DNA of 64,000 nt. It comes from Crocodylus rhombifer. Its lineage: Eukaryota; Chordata; Crocodylia; Crocodylidae. Every line of letters begins with the position of its first letter. Within the stretch, counting starts at the first letter, position 1. The stretch covers positions 805,412 to 869,411 of the forward strand of contig JAVSML010000028.1 of the NCBI GenBank assembly GCA_038503035.1. Reading direction: 5' to 3'. The notes under the pieces are model-generated. The model worked only from the letters and a program-made list of their open reading frames with translations. It searched no databases and was not told where the DNA came from. This document shows, in pieces, positions 46,451 to 57,958 of the stretch. Both the position numbers and the translations under genes were made by a program.

Positions 46451-47432
46451 ATGTCATTCTCCTTTCCCCCTCAGGCAGCATCTCCTCCCATGCCCTGACA
46501 CAACCCCAGCGCCGGCGGTTCAGAGTGCAAGTAACTGCAGGAAGCTGTAACAGAAACACCCCAGATCATTGTATCAGGGACTCCGGGCACATATTGTCCT
46601 TTCTTCATCATATGAAGCAGCAGCGAGTTTCTAAAAACACACATATCATGAGCACTGCCTGCCCAGCCTGTATAAATGTTAGTGAAATGTCTCTGGTGAT
46701 CCACTATGGCTTGGAGGATCACCAAGACAAATCCCTTCCTGTTTGTGAATAAGTGACTCATCTGTGAGGGGGATAACACTGGAATGTGTGTGCCGTCCAA
46801 TGCACCCACACAGTTAGCAGACTCCATGGTCTTGAAAGTTTCAACAACTTCCATGGGGTTATGGAGGCAAATGAAGTTGTTCACCATGATATCATGCAGC
46901 AGCTGGCATACCTCATGCAGGAACCCACACCGAACTGATTCCCAATGTAGCGGAGGTTGTTGGGGGTAGCCAGTTTCATGATGGTCATGCCCACCCTCTT
47001 GTCTGGTGCAATGGGATGACACATAACAGTATCCTGCTGCACAATTTTCGACACCAGCATCAAGACTATGTGATGAAATGTCTCCCTGATCATATAGAAT
47101 GTCTCCAGCCACTGTTGATCATCCCAAGTCAACAGTACAATTCACTGCCACTTGTCAGAGCTGCTCATGTGGACCCAGACCCTTTGATTGTTGCTGTGAC
47201 TGCCTCTTAGTTCTGCCACTCTACCTACACAGTATATTTCCTGGTATAGTCAGGGATAATTAGATTCTGGTGTGTCTTTGCAACTTTGTAGAAGGTTCAT
47301 CAAACCCTTCCTTGCAGACAGTAGCAGCATCTCTGCATTATCAAGTTCCTCCATTCTGTGGTCAGACATCTCCAGGGCATCCAACAGCATTTGGTTCTCC
47401 TCACTCAACCCATCAGGGTTCATTAAAGCCAT
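46440..47432 (-). pseudogene. HARBI1-like PIF/Harbinger transposase, truncated
   Basis: On the minus strand a start (MALMNPDGLSEENQMLLDAL, 47432 down) leads, after stops, to WDDQQWLETFYMIRETF, KRVGMTIMKLATPNNLRYIG and NQFGVG. In another frame follow ESANCVGALDGTHIPV, NRKGFVLVILQAIVDHQ and FTNIYTGWAGSAHDMCVFRNS. These are the hallmarks of PIF/Harbinger DDE transposases: the first Asp in GALDGTH and the second in GSAHD are present. Sequence homology ends at GDAA near 46475, before the third catalytic residue (Glu). A frameshift lies near 46930. The gene once cut and pasted DNA; it is now dead. Confidence 0.88.
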
Positions 47433-48171
47433 GTTGTTTTACAGGACACAACAGGATGGTTGTTTAGCTCACAGCATCACAAAGGTGCACTGGGGTTGGT
47501 GGCGTGGGGTGGGGTGGGATGGGAGCAGGGTTGGTTGAATAGCTAGGGCTGTTGAATAGAATCTGTTAACATTATAACAGCCATGATATTTACACTTCAA
47601 TTCATACACAGTTCTTGAGGCCGTGGGCTGAGCGTTAGCTCAGCAAAGCATTTGGTCTGCAGGCGGGGGGTGGAGAGAGCAAAGTATGTCCCACCTATTC
47701 TCTAAGAGCTTGAGGATGACCCTAGAAAACCATCATATGCCCAGGGGAGTAGACAATGCCATTTACTGGACCAAGAAATAGTCCCCACCAAGAAGTATCA
47801 CACCATCAATTTACCCCACCACAAAATAAGCAAGGGAAGAAACATGGGTGTGTGGTGCCAACGTTATTTTTGAACAACTCCCATTAGCGCACCAGCAGCT
47901 ATGCCAGGCATCAAGGCACCAGAACCATCAAGTAATCTCACATCCACAATGGTCTGAAATTGCTCTACATCCAGTTTTGGAATAGGGCAGGATTAACAGC
48001 CCTGCTCCATTTCAATTTCTAAACACACCAGGTTCCTCTAACTGGCCCTCCTTCCAAAACTTGGGTTTTAGGGTTCTTGTCAATACACCCTGAAATCCAT
48101 CAAGTGCTCAGTGGTAAAAAAAGGGGGGCACTGAGCAGAACAGTGAATGGAAAAACCCCAATTTTTCCCCC
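47433..48171. other. Spacer between transposase pseudogene and CR1
   Basis: No clear coding sequence. Probably internal Harbinger-element DNA between its two divergent genes, interrupted by the CR1 that follows. Confidence 0.4.
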
Positions 48172-49516
48172 CTTCAGACCAACTACATCCCCAGAACAGT
48201 CGAGAAAATTATGCTGGCACACATCCAGGAGGGGCCAGCAGGGGACTGCATGCTTAGGGGCAACCAACATGGGTTCATCAGTGGAAGGTCCTGTCAGACC
48301 AACTTGGTGGCCTTTTACAATCAGATCACCAGATCAATAGATGCAGGGGTAGCAGTGGATATAGTCTTCCTGGACTTCCAGAAGGCTTTTGACACTGTCT
48401 CTCACCCCGTTCTCATTAAGAAACTGGGGGACTGTGGTGTCGACACCCACACAGTCAAATGGGTCTCCAACTGGCTGGAGGGCTGCACCCAGAGGGTGGT
48501 AGTGGATGGGTCCTTCTCAACCTGGAAGGCCATGGGCAGTGGGGTTCCGCAGGGCTCGGTCCTCGGGCCCGCACTGTTCAACATCTTCATCAGTGATTTG
48601 GACGAGGAGGTAAAAAGCATCCTGTTCAAATTTGCTGATGACAGTAAGATGTGGGGGGACTTGGGCACACTGGAAGTATGCAACAGGCTACAATCAGACC
48701 TAGACAGGTTACAAGGGTGGGCGGATGAGAATAGGATGGGTTTCAACACAGACAAGTGCAAGGTGATGCACCTCGAGAGGAACAACCAGCACCATACCTA
48801 CAGTTTAGGGAACTCCCCTCTTGTCAGCACAAAGGCGGAAAAGGATCTGGGGGTCATCACTGACTCCAAGATGAACATGGGCCGGCAGTGTGGAGAGGCA
48901 GTTAGAAAGGCCAACCGCACCTTGGCATGCATCCACAGGTGCATCTCGAGCAGGTCCAAAGAGATGATCCTCCCCCTCTATGCGGCACTGGTCAGGCCAC
49001 AGCTGGAGTACTGTGTCCAGTTCTGGGCGCCGCACTTCAAGAAGGATGTCGACAACATGGTCCAGAGGAGAGCCACTCGTATGATCAGGGAGCAGCAGGG
49101 CAGGCCCTATGAGGAGAGGCTATGGGACCTGAACCTGTTCAGCCTCCAAAAGAGAAGGCTGAGGGGGGATCTTGTGGCCTGTTATAAACTAGTCAGGGGG
49201 GGATCAGCAGGCATTGGGGGAGTCACTGTTCCCCCGAGCACCGCCAGGAGTGACCAGGAATAATGGTCACAAGCTGGCAGAGGGTAGGTTTAGGTTAGAT
49301 ATCAGGAGGCGCTATTTCACAGTCAGGGCGGCTAGGGTCTGGAACCAGCTTCCAAGAGAAGTGGTGCAGGCTCCTACCCTGGGGGTGTTTAAGAGGAGGT
49401 TAGATGAACACCTTGCTGGGGTCGTTTGACCCCAGTATTCTTTCCTGCCATGGCGGGGGGGTCTGACTAGATGATCTGCTCAGGTCCCTTCCGACCCTAG
49501 AAACTATGAAACTATT
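48172..49516 (+). mobile_element. CR1 LINE, young 5'-truncated copy
   Basis: Starts in the RT domain just before KIMLAHIQEG-equivalent sequence and ends in a full 3' end (gatgatctgctcaggtcccttccgaccctag, ctatgaaactat). Codon integrity is the best of any copy here. It has inserted between the Harbinger-type transposase pseudogene and the Myb-like pseudogene, so it is younger than that element. Confidence 0.95.
48211..49429 (+). pseudogene. CR1 reverse transcriptase, one frame break
   Basis: The first frame is open for 350 codons: GNQHGFISGRSCQTNL, FLDFQKAFDTVSH, SGVPQGSVLGPALFN, the intact catalytic box FKFADDSKMWG (48631-48642 encodes FADD), RRATRMIREQQGRPYEERL and LFSLQKRRLRGDL. A run of seven G at 49196-49202, where related copies imply six, shifts the frame. 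The C-terminus GESLFPRAPPGVTRNNGHKL ... HLAGVV then continues in the next frame to 49429. The endonuclease and N-terminal RT part are missing through 5' truncation, so it cannot retrotranspose itself. Confidence 0.93.
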
Positions 49517-49833
49517 AAATTGATAGGTGGGACATTGTGGGGGAGGGTGTGTGTGCATGAAGAGAGAGCCACCAGCCAAAGACTTTTTGGGTGTGATTGG
49601 AAGAGAGCCATTATGCTCTATGCTTCTGGACAATGGGGAACAATTTGGGGCAAGCTATGGATGTCACTGGTGTTTCGCTAGGAAAGGTCACATGAGCCCC
49701 TGACTGCCAGTATCTTCATAGGTATGCATATGTGGAATTTCAGAAAAGCATGACTATATATCTGCTCTCAGTCTTTGCCAGAAAGCATCTCATGACTCTG
49801 GTGACAGCATAACAAGCCCTATGGTGACTCATT
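49517..49833. other. Sequence between CR1 and Myb-like pseudogene
   Basis: No clear feature. It starts with a short gggggaggg(tgtg) stretch and probably belongs to the interrupted Harbinger-type element. Confidence 0.35.
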
Positions 49834-50985
49834 TTGGTCACAAAAAAATACTCGATGGCAACACCAAAGAACAAGTCAAGTCTTGGGGGTATAGAGCAGG
49901 AGCCAGATACATCTATGAACCATGGCCCCAGCTGCTCAGAAGAAAAGGTTCTGGAGAACCTGGAAAATAAAGAAAATAATGCGGCCATTGCCAAGGAAAT
50001 TAAGGTGTATGGGCACAACTGGGATCAGGGCACTGAAATGTGCCTTCCATTGAACCAAGGACAAGAACTCTTGTTCTGGGTCAGCATGCACAATTGCCCC
50101 ATTCTATGATTAGCTGTCCATCATTCTCGCCAAGGATGGAGATGAGGCTTCTCTCATTTGTTTGGGACAATGGGGGTTCAGGAGGGCACACCTAACCAAG
50201 AGTCCACATACTGTCCTGCCACTCCTACAGGAAACATGTTGGAGCAGTTGGATGACTGCTCACAGGAGCTGGTGGGTGGCGACGGCCAAGAAGCAGTTAT
50301 CTTGACCATGGAACTGCTCTTGCTGATAATTTGGCCGCATAACACAGAGGAGGGGGAGGATGCATCAGAAACAACAGTGATACTATCATCTCCCCTCCTC
50401 CCCACCAGACTCATGTGACATGGGAGAAGTTCCAGAGACACAAAGATTATGTTGGTGCCAGAGCCACCAGAGGATCCACACCTAGGACTTGTAAGTGTCA
50501 GGGAAGGGAGATTATATTGATTTGTGGGACTGGAGTAGGCATGCAATGTTTCACTTCCAGTGGGGTGGACATGCTGTGGGTTTTCTGAAAGTTGCTTAGG
50601 TGGGGGTTAACCATTATTTCATTTAGGTAGTGGGGTCCAGATCTTTGACCATGAATACTTTGTTTTCCCATTCCTGTTACCAGCTACCGCACACAGTGGA
50701 AGCTGGGGATGTGCGTCCAAAGTATAAACACCAGCTCACACTGGAGCTGAGCAAATGTATGAATTCTGCCGCAGGCAGCAATGCTCCAGAGAAAGGATGA
50801 TGGAGGCTTTGGTGGCAGCTGCAGAATCGTGAGGGAACACCATGGATGAGTGGTGGGATGAAATCCTGGAGGCATTTAGAGAAGCTAAAGAGAGAGGGAT
50901 AGAAAAGCATGGCCAGCACATATCATTGACAGCACAAAATGTCATGCTATCTCAAGGAGAGCTGCCACTCAGAGCCCGTGTTTAG
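49834..50985 (+). pseudogene. Harbinger Myb/SANT-like (trihelix) protein, broken
   Basis: The first part encodes SCSEEKVLENLENKENN and AAIAKEIKVYGHNWDQ, resembling the trihelix DNA-binding region of Harbinger-associated Myb-like proteins. An acidic middle follows (STYCPATPTGNMLEQLDDC, SQELVGGDG...). Last is a C-terminal helical segment RRQQCSRERMMEALVAAAES, then after a TGA, EWWDEILEAFREAKERGIEK ending at TAG 50983-50985. In these transposons the Myb-like protein binds the termini and partners the transposase. It faces away from the minus-strand transposase, as expected of a two-gene Harbinger element. Frameshifts and stops show it is dead. Confidence 0.58.
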
Positions 50986-51725
50986 AGAGGATATCCTTAG
51001 GCACATGACCACAGCCCCAAATCATAAGTGGCTTCCCCCCTGGAACCTATCATGCAAAATCCAGTAAGCTTGCCTCTATCTGGGAGGTGACCCTCAGGGA
51101 CACAGCATTGTCTGCAAGCAAGGGGTACCCCAAATCTGGCAGGGCAAAGGAGAGCACCACTATGCTTTAGCAGAGAGTGCATGGCTGGGAAAGAAGAGCA
51201 TATGGCAGGTAAGGGATTCTTAGTTGGTAATGCTGCTCTTTCTTTAGGAGTGGACATCCCCAGGGCCATCCTTGACACTGGGGTGGGAGGGGCGAATCAG
51301 GGTGACCGCCCCAGACCCCATGCTTTGGGTGGCCCCACAAAGCCGGGTGGGAGCTGGGCAGAGTGGGTGTGGCCCTGCCCCTCACAGTGTTAAAGCGGCC
51401 TTCCACAGGCTGATTTGCCCCGGGTCCTGCACCCCTACAGTCGTCTCTGGGGTTCCCACATTATTTTAGGTCTGCTTAGATTATTGTCAATAAATCAACT
51501 GCTTTGGTCTAATAAAAATGAATTTTTCATCCATGTTTGCCTGCTGTAATGGGAAGGGTTGTACATACCTCGTTTTGGGGGATGGGTGATTTAACCTAGC
51601 CAAACATACCTTGGCTTGCTTCAGACACATTGCAGTAATGAGAGAGGACTGGCATACCCATGGACTAAGGGTCAGGGGTGTTTCCCCAGAAAAGGAGTAC
51701 CTCAGTAACTCAGAATATGGCAAGG
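50986..51725. other. Repeat-rich sequence
   Basis: GC-rich words of dispersed-repeat character (gaccccatgctttgggtggcccc, ctgggcagagtgggtgtggc). I cannot assign a family. Confidence 0.35.
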
Positions 51726-52620
51726 TGGAGTTTGGGTGGGGGGGACCCCTGGCTTCCTGCACGCCCCTCTGCTGGTCTGTCTGCCAGCACTGGCAAAGTG
51801 GAATGGGGCTGCCCTGCACTTTCTTAGCGGCACTGGTGCCCCATTGACCCATAATATGCCCCTGCTTACTGCAAGGAATAAAAAAGCACATACGTGCCTT
51901 AAATGCCTAGGAGCAGAAGTATTTCCTGCCAGAAAGCAAATTGCAGGCACCCACTCCCAGGACAGCAGGCAGCAGACAGCCCCAGGAAGCAGCCATCTCC
52001 TGCATGGACACCTCTGGCCCCCAGAGTGACCACCTGGCCCATGCTGCCTCTGGCTTCCTAGGGGGAACTCTGATTGCTAGTGGCCCTGTCGGCCCATAAT
52101 CCACCCCTGCTTAATACCAGGAATAAAAAACTGCTTGGACACCTTACTTAGGTGCCAGGCAGCAGTTTCATTTCCCACTAAAAAGCAAATTATAGCCTCC
52201 CAGGACTGCAGGCAGCAGACAGCCCTGGGAAGCAGCTACCTCCTGCATGGAGACCCCAGCCACCCAGCACAACCATGGCCAGGATTCATGTTTGGGCCAT
52301 GTTGCCCCTGACTCCCTAAAGAGGCCTTGATTGCCAGGTGCACCGTTGGCCCATAATCCACCTCTGCTTAGAAGGAATAAAAACCACTGGCCACCTTTCA
52401 TAGGTGCCCAGAGCAGTTTCACTTCCCATTAAAAAGCAAATTGCAGTCATCTGGTCACAATGCCTCTAGCCTGGGTCATGCAAAGAATTAATAACTGTTT
52501 GGCCAGCTAACATGGATGCCTGGGAGTGGTTTCATTTGCCGTTCAAAACAAATGGGGGGCCACACACAGTCCCAGGTATCCTGTGGGTGTTGGGCAGGGC
52601 CAGGTGTTAGGTACCTGCTG
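51726..52620 (+). repeat. Tandem array of the about 250 bp repeat unit
   Basis: The landmark aaagcaaatt recurs at about 51933, 52181 and 52431 (period 248-250 bp). Between copies come ggcagcagacagcccc-ggaagcagc, a gcccatgctgcc-like word, and ggcccataatccacccctgctta followed by ggaataaaaa. At least three complete units and partial units at both ends are present, each diverged. Confidence 0.82.
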
Positions 52621-53455
52621 GGGGAGGGAGCATCTCTCTGCCACTCCTACCCAGAGCCCCCCCCCAGCCTTAACAGTGCTTCTCACTGGTGAGCTACCAG
52701 GACAGGCAGGATGGGATGGGGATTTACTAGGTTTTCCAGTTTTACGGGTTCCTCAGTCAACTGCTGTTGATTCGGCAGTGAGGCAAACAGACAGGCACCC
52801 TGGCTTGAGTACCTGCTAATCACCAGCACTGAAAGCATATGCAAATCCCTCCCCTTGTCCCATACACACATGGAACACGGAGCCAAGCAGATACAAAGCT
52901 TTATTTACAGAATTAAACACAATTGATATATTAAGTAAGCATAACTTCCATGATTTAGAAACTCCCTCCAAAACAGCATTTACACGGTAACAATAAGTAA
53001 TGAGCAATAATCAACAACTTCTATAACGGCAAGCAATAAGCAGTAATCAGCAAGTTTTATAACAGTTAAGCAATAAGAATTCTAACTTTCTGAATTTGAT
53101 TACCATTCTCTCCCCTTTGTCCGGGAATGAATGCCTCCTGCCGTGGACATCCTGCCTCCTGCCAGATGAGAAGCAGCTGCTGGTGAGACATACCTGCCTG
53201 GCAATCTTGTGCAGCCACACAGAACAGCTGTTGATGGCATCTTAGAATCCTATCTATCCGGGCATCATTGACAGCCTGCCTATCTGGCCTGTGTTTGCTC
53301 AGCAGTGGTGTACCAAGCAGAGAAGAAAATCAAGAAATGTGGGAATTAGTCTTTTTTGAGACCTTTATACTCAGTACATCTTGCAAATGGATAAGTAGTG
53401 TTTAGGCAAAAATGATCGAGAAGGGGTTGCCTGGGCTGGGGGGGTTGTAGGGCTT
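52621..53455. other. Mixed sequence with short duplicated segment
   Basis: At 52995-53080 a roughly 40 bp segment (cagtaatcagcaagttttataaca-like) occurs twice. Otherwise no feature. Confidence 0.4.
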
Positions 53456-53559
53456 AGTGGCTGCAAACAACTGCCCATCACAGCCTCCCTGCTGTGCATT
53501 GCCCTGCACCTCCCTGTACTGCCCACTAACTCATGGAGTCTTTAAAGCGGTGTCCAACA

Positions 53560-54100
53560 CCAACCCAATTCCTCCTCCCCCTTCAGGTCACAGCCCAGCC
53601 CACTCGCTGCTGTCAGTTCAGGTGTCAGGTGACTTACGGGTCCCCAGATGGCTTCCCATATCAGGTGTGGAGGTCGAGGTTGTGGGTCTTTCCTCGTCAA
53701 AGGAATCCGTAGGTGTGATTACTAGTGCCCTGCCGCTATCTTCCTCGTTTGAGCCAGTTCGAGTGGCAGCCATGGTCAGCAAGGTCTCTGGAGCAGAGGA
53801 TGGCATGGAGATCTGTGTCCATTTAGGGCATTCGAGTATCTCCATTAGTAGATGGAGGTAGCTGTAATGCGACACATTATGCCCTGGAGTGCCCTGCCAC
53901 TATGCTCTTGCAACATATCTGTGGAAAGCAGCCTGCAGAATCTTGGCCTTGACATGGCACTGGGCCATCATCTTGTTGTGCCCCCTCTCAGCAAGTCTGG
54001 ATACATCAAGGTATATGTGCCAGTTCGCCCACAGTCTGCAGTCCCCAGCACCTGCACCGGGCTCTTTGTTTCTGTGTAGGACCAAGTGGTCCTAGTCCTA
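53560..54100 (-). pseudogene. Second Myb/SANT-like (trihelix) protein remnant
   Basis: On the minus strand WANWHIYLDVSRLAERGHN, then AQCHVKAKILQAAFHRYVAR, a stop, and NVSHYSYLHLLMEILECPKW form a typical trihelix pattern of Harbinger-associated Myb-like proteins (RLAERGHN..AQC..K.K.L...Y). An acidic Ser/Thr-rich tail follows (DSFDEERPTTSTSTPDMG). It differs from the Myb-like gene at 49.8 kb, so it probably belongs to a second element. No transposase partner is visible beside it. Confidence 0.58.
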
Positions 54101-54640
54101 TGGGCCCTAGTCTTCTCTCTTCTCTCCCCAATGTCCAACATCTTGGATCAATAAAGGGTACCTGGGGATCTGTGCCCTCAATTTATAAGTCTTGAGGTAA
54201 ACGGTTCCAGGGAAGTTCCCTCACTCCAACCTTCTTTTTGATGCACAAAGTTTGGACACTAGACATGTTGGCACCATGCTTGCAACTTTGTATCCTAAGG
54301 GCATACTTGTTCTGGATGGTTTTTTGCAAGTTTTGGCACCAAAAATATCAGCAAAGTGTAGCTAATCAGTGAGTCGTACTGAACAGTAAGGAACTGGCTT
54401 TTTGGCTGATTATGGCTGCAAGTCCTTTTTGGGCTACACAACACCATGCCTCTGTGGCACCGGGGTAATCTTCTGGACATCCCTTACCAGAGTCTTTCCC
54501 ATCACAAAGCGCAACTTGGTTGTGCTACGCTTTCAACTGCACCCCCCCCGCCCCCCCAGTTGATTAGGTTGGCAGATTTATTCATGCCCATGGTCCTGTG
54601 CATTAATCTGACACTGGTACAGAATTAATAACCACTTTAC
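54101..54640. other. Sequence of uncertain origin
   Basis: No coding relic recognised. A C10-type homopolymer-rich stretch (accccccccgcccccccag) lies at 54541-54560. Confidence 0.4.
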
Positions 54641-54730
54641 TGCTTTAAGTAGGCTACTAAGAGCAGTTTCATTTGCCATTTAAAGCAGTATGGGGTTGTG
54701 TGATTCCAGAGTTGCAGGTTCTAGCATGCA
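54641..54730 (+). repeat. Fragment of the about 250 bp repeat unit
   Basis: taggctactaagagcagtttcatttgccatttaaagca matches the start of the unit seen in the 51.7-52.6 kb array. The rest is missing. Confidence 0.6.
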
Positions 54731-55640
54731 AGCATCATAACATTTTTTTCTGGTATACAAGTCTCCTCCACACTCCACCCAAGCTTTAGTTTTACCAGGG
54801 CAGACACTTTTCATAGTTTTTCCTGGTGACTGAGGCTTCAGGTATAAGCCAGACTGGAGGCTTGTGCCTGGCCCAATGCCAGGGAAGGGACAGGCAGTGT
54901 CCTGGACAGGCAGGGGAGAACGGTCGGTCAGTCGGGCAGGGGCTGCCAGGAGCAGTGTCTGGGTCAATGGGTCACAGTGTCTGGGTCACTGAGTTTGGCA
55001 AAGGTACTTTTCCTTACTGAGACTTCCCAGAACCCCACCACCAGTGGCACTAAGACATTCAGAACATGCCGCTCACTGACTCCAGCATAACATGCAACAC
55101 TTGCAGAAAGTTTTTTTGAAGAGCGTGGCTCCTGAGATTTCGCCTGTAACTAGCCATAGCTGAATTGCGCCCCCACCCCCAACACCATTTATTTCCTCAA
55201 TGCTTTAACAGAAACCTGGCAAGTGGTGATCTGTGACCACACAGGACCATTAAATGTGACCCCTTTATGAGTAGTGGGTCAGTTCTATCAGCATTCATTT
55301 CCTTACCAGCTATGTCAGGGCTAAATTAAGATCAGATTAGGATGGCATTATGAGGCAAGATATTTCTTGGGCTCCCTGCCTGGCCTGCCTACACCACCTT
55401 GGCTCCTGGTTCCCACCAACATGGCACGCAGACAGACATGACAATGTTTACAACTTTATTTAGCATCCCTAGTTGTCCTGCACCAGTTATCCTCACACCA
55501 GTTGTCCTGCAGCCCTGCATACCTAAGCGCAGGTGCTGAGGGCTGTGTAACAGTGGGGCAGATCAGTTATCCTGCAGGGGCAGGGAGGGGCCAGAAGGGT
55601 TTGGAGCAGTGACAGCAGGTACATGTGGCTAGCACCCAGC
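54731..55640. other. Sequence of uncertain origin
   Basis: A cag/ggg-rich stretch at 54840-54990 and otherwise nothing recognised. No exon. Confidence 0.35.
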
Positions 55641-55990
55641 GGCCCGCCAGCCCCAGGTGGGCACCCTGGGCAGAGCCATGCTGGCCAGGAAGGGATGTCC
55701 GTGCAGGCAGTGTCTGCTTCCCGGGGTTGCCTGCTGCTTGCAGTCCTTGAAGCAGGCAGCAGCAATTTGCTTTTTAGCAGGAAATGAAACCACTCCCTGG
55801 TGCCTAAGTAAAGTGCCCAAGCAGATTTTTATTCCTTTCATTAATCAGGGGTTGATTATGGGCTGACAGGACTACTTGCAACCAGCCCTGACCCCCCACC
55901 CACCCCTGGAAGCCAGGGACAGCATGGCCCAGGCAGGCACCCTGGCCAGGGCCATGCTGGCCTGGCAGGGGTGTCTGCATAGGTGAGCAA
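55641..55990 (-). repeat. About 250 bp repeat unit, inverted orientation
   Basis: cagcaatttgctttttagcaggaaatgaaaccactcc, then gtgcctaagtaaagtgcccaagcag, then ttattcctttcattaatcaggggttgattatgggctgacag, is the complement of the unit. A second partial unit follows to 55990. Inverted relative to blocks at 43-45 and 51.7-52.6 kb, it could mark the far side of a Harbinger-type element. Confidence 0.72.
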
Positions 55991-57145
55991 AAGATTGATT
56001 CATGACAGGATGCTGCTACATCTGCTGTCCAAAAATACTCACTACACACAAATACTTGCAAATTGAAGTGACATCTAGTGTACAAACGGGCTAACAACAC
56101 AGAACTGTAGCTGTATCTGGTGGACAGGGGGGCTCATTACACATCATTCAATGAATTACCATGTACAAGTGACAGCTCAGTGACTGTATCATTGCAATTT
56201 GTCTCGATGCAGACTAAAATACATTGGAATGTGGTTTATTTTGCATCACAAACTCATTAAAATCACAAAAAAACTGTATATGTAAATTGTGAATTAAACC
56301 GCAAAAAAGGGCAATTTTCTTCGTGTATACAAGTGCCCCAAAAGACAAGGGAGGGGGAAAGAGAGACAGAGGGGAGAGGGGAAATAGGGACAGTTCTAAG
56401 AGAGAAAACCAAATGAGTAGTAAACTTACATGAACAAAGGGGGTCAAAAAATCTAATCCATATAATGAGCGAAGGAACCATATTCCCTGTTTAAACCATA
56501 TTTAACACAGTCCAGTTTGCGGATGATTTCTTGTTCTGCAGTTTCCCATTCAAACTGGTTGCCTGAGAACAGCCATCATGATGTCAGCGATGGAGTGTCC
56601 AGATAGGATGGAGTGTTCTGTCACAGGCTTTTATGTCTTTTTACAGCTGATGTGAGACTGGTGTTCATTCATTCTTACATGTCGAGATCACCTTGTCTGT
56701 TTGATGTAGACAGTAGAGGAGCATTGTATAGCAGGCGATGGTGTTTATGACATTGGTAGAGTTGTAGGTGGATGAAACCTGGATGTTGTACTCTTTGTTA
56801 TGAGGTCTGTTGATGATGTGGTTTGCATTGATATGAGGACACAGCAGGCATTTGAGTCAATTAAAAGGTCTGGTGCCTTGGTGAGGAGGGGAGTTAATTA
56901 GTTTGTTGTTTGAAAGATACCACTTGAGGTTGAGGGAGGGCTGTCTGTAAGTCAGGACAGGTTTGTCTGAAAAGGCTACCTTGTGATGGTCAGCCTTTTC
57001 CAGGAGAGGTTGGAGATCATTAATGATGTGCCTTGGGTGTTCAAGCTAGGATTGTAGGTGACAACCAGAGGGATTCTAGTGTCTTTTTCCCAGGATTGGT
57101 ACTGGCAGGTCAGAGTATGGTCTGAGCTTGGCTTTGTTGATTTTC

Positions 57146-57193
57146 AATGATCTTCCGAGGTCCCTTCCAGCCCTAATGTCTATAAATCTATGA
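57146..57193 (+). mobile_element. CR1 3' tail insertion (about 48 bp)
   Basis: atgatcttccgaggtcccttcc, then agccctaatgtctataaatctatga, is only the extreme 3' end of a CR1, inserted inside the Penelope-like linker region. One of the shortest CR1 insertions one could recognise. Confidence 0.85.
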
Positions 57194-57436
57194 TTTGAGT
57201 GGCTACAGTTTGGGGACTGTATTATAACTGTAGGAGTCCCAGCTCTAGGTCCTTAAGGTGTTCATCCATCCTGGTTGGTGTGGTCAGAGCAGATTCAGTT
57301 GAAAGGGAAAGCTTGGCTGTATATGGATCTAGTGATGTGTTTAGGATGAAAGCTGGTGGCATGAAGGTAGCTGTGGAGGTCAATAGGTTTCTGATACAAT
57401 GCAGTAGTGACATGGCCACTAACCTCCACTGCAGTG

Positions 57437-57958
57437 GCCATATCTACATGAGACGCTGACTGTGCAGTTATTACTTGTATAAACAAGTAAGTACTAAATG
57501 ACTGCGCAGTAATGAGAATTACTGCACAGTAGCATCACCAAATGGCTTTTAGGTGATGCTAACTGCGCAGTAACTTGTTATTACTGGGCAGTAGAGTTGA
57601 ATCGCACTTCCTGCCACGCAATGCTACTGCACAGTGGGCACATCTACACGACACTACATCGCCATAGCAACACGCTACAGTGACGTAGTGTGGCGGGCAA
57701 AAACCTCAATGCTGTAGCTGTGTCACCATAGCAACACACTCCTTCATTATGGCGTGCTATTCACCTGCTCTGGTGAAGTAGCAGCTAAAAATAACCATGC
57801 ACAGCTGGCACGGCACAGGCTGTTATTGCACCATCATTTAGTACTTCTACAAGGAAGTACTAAGTGATGGCACCATAACAATAGCACCATATGGCCACGT
57901 GTAGATGCACCCTGTAGTAATGAAGTACTGCACAATTGACATTTCACATAGACACAGC
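57437..57958. mobile_element. Nonautonomous DNA transposon with CAGTG flanks, containing a second one
   Basis: Inverted ends GGCCATATCTACATGAGACG and (complement) GGCTGTGTCTATGTGAAATG. The direct repeat CAGTG lies at 57432-57436 and 57959-57963. The interior repeats actgcgcagtaa-type words. Removing it restores alignment of the host Penelope sequence with the 12.1 kb copy, which supports the boundaries. Confidence 0.75.
57632..57914. mobile_element. Inner nonautonomous DNA transposon
   Basis: Ends CAGTGGGCACATCTACACG and (complement) CAGGGTGCATCTACACGTG are close inverted copies. They lie inside the element at 57437-57958. The interior has repeated catagcaacac and tagtacttctac/gaagtacta words. 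Target duplication unclear. Confidence 0.65.

Noticed and set aside
53889..54095. Cys/Ser-rich 68-codon + strand frame
   Set aside because: It is the antisense shadow of the minus-strand Myb/SANT-like remnant.
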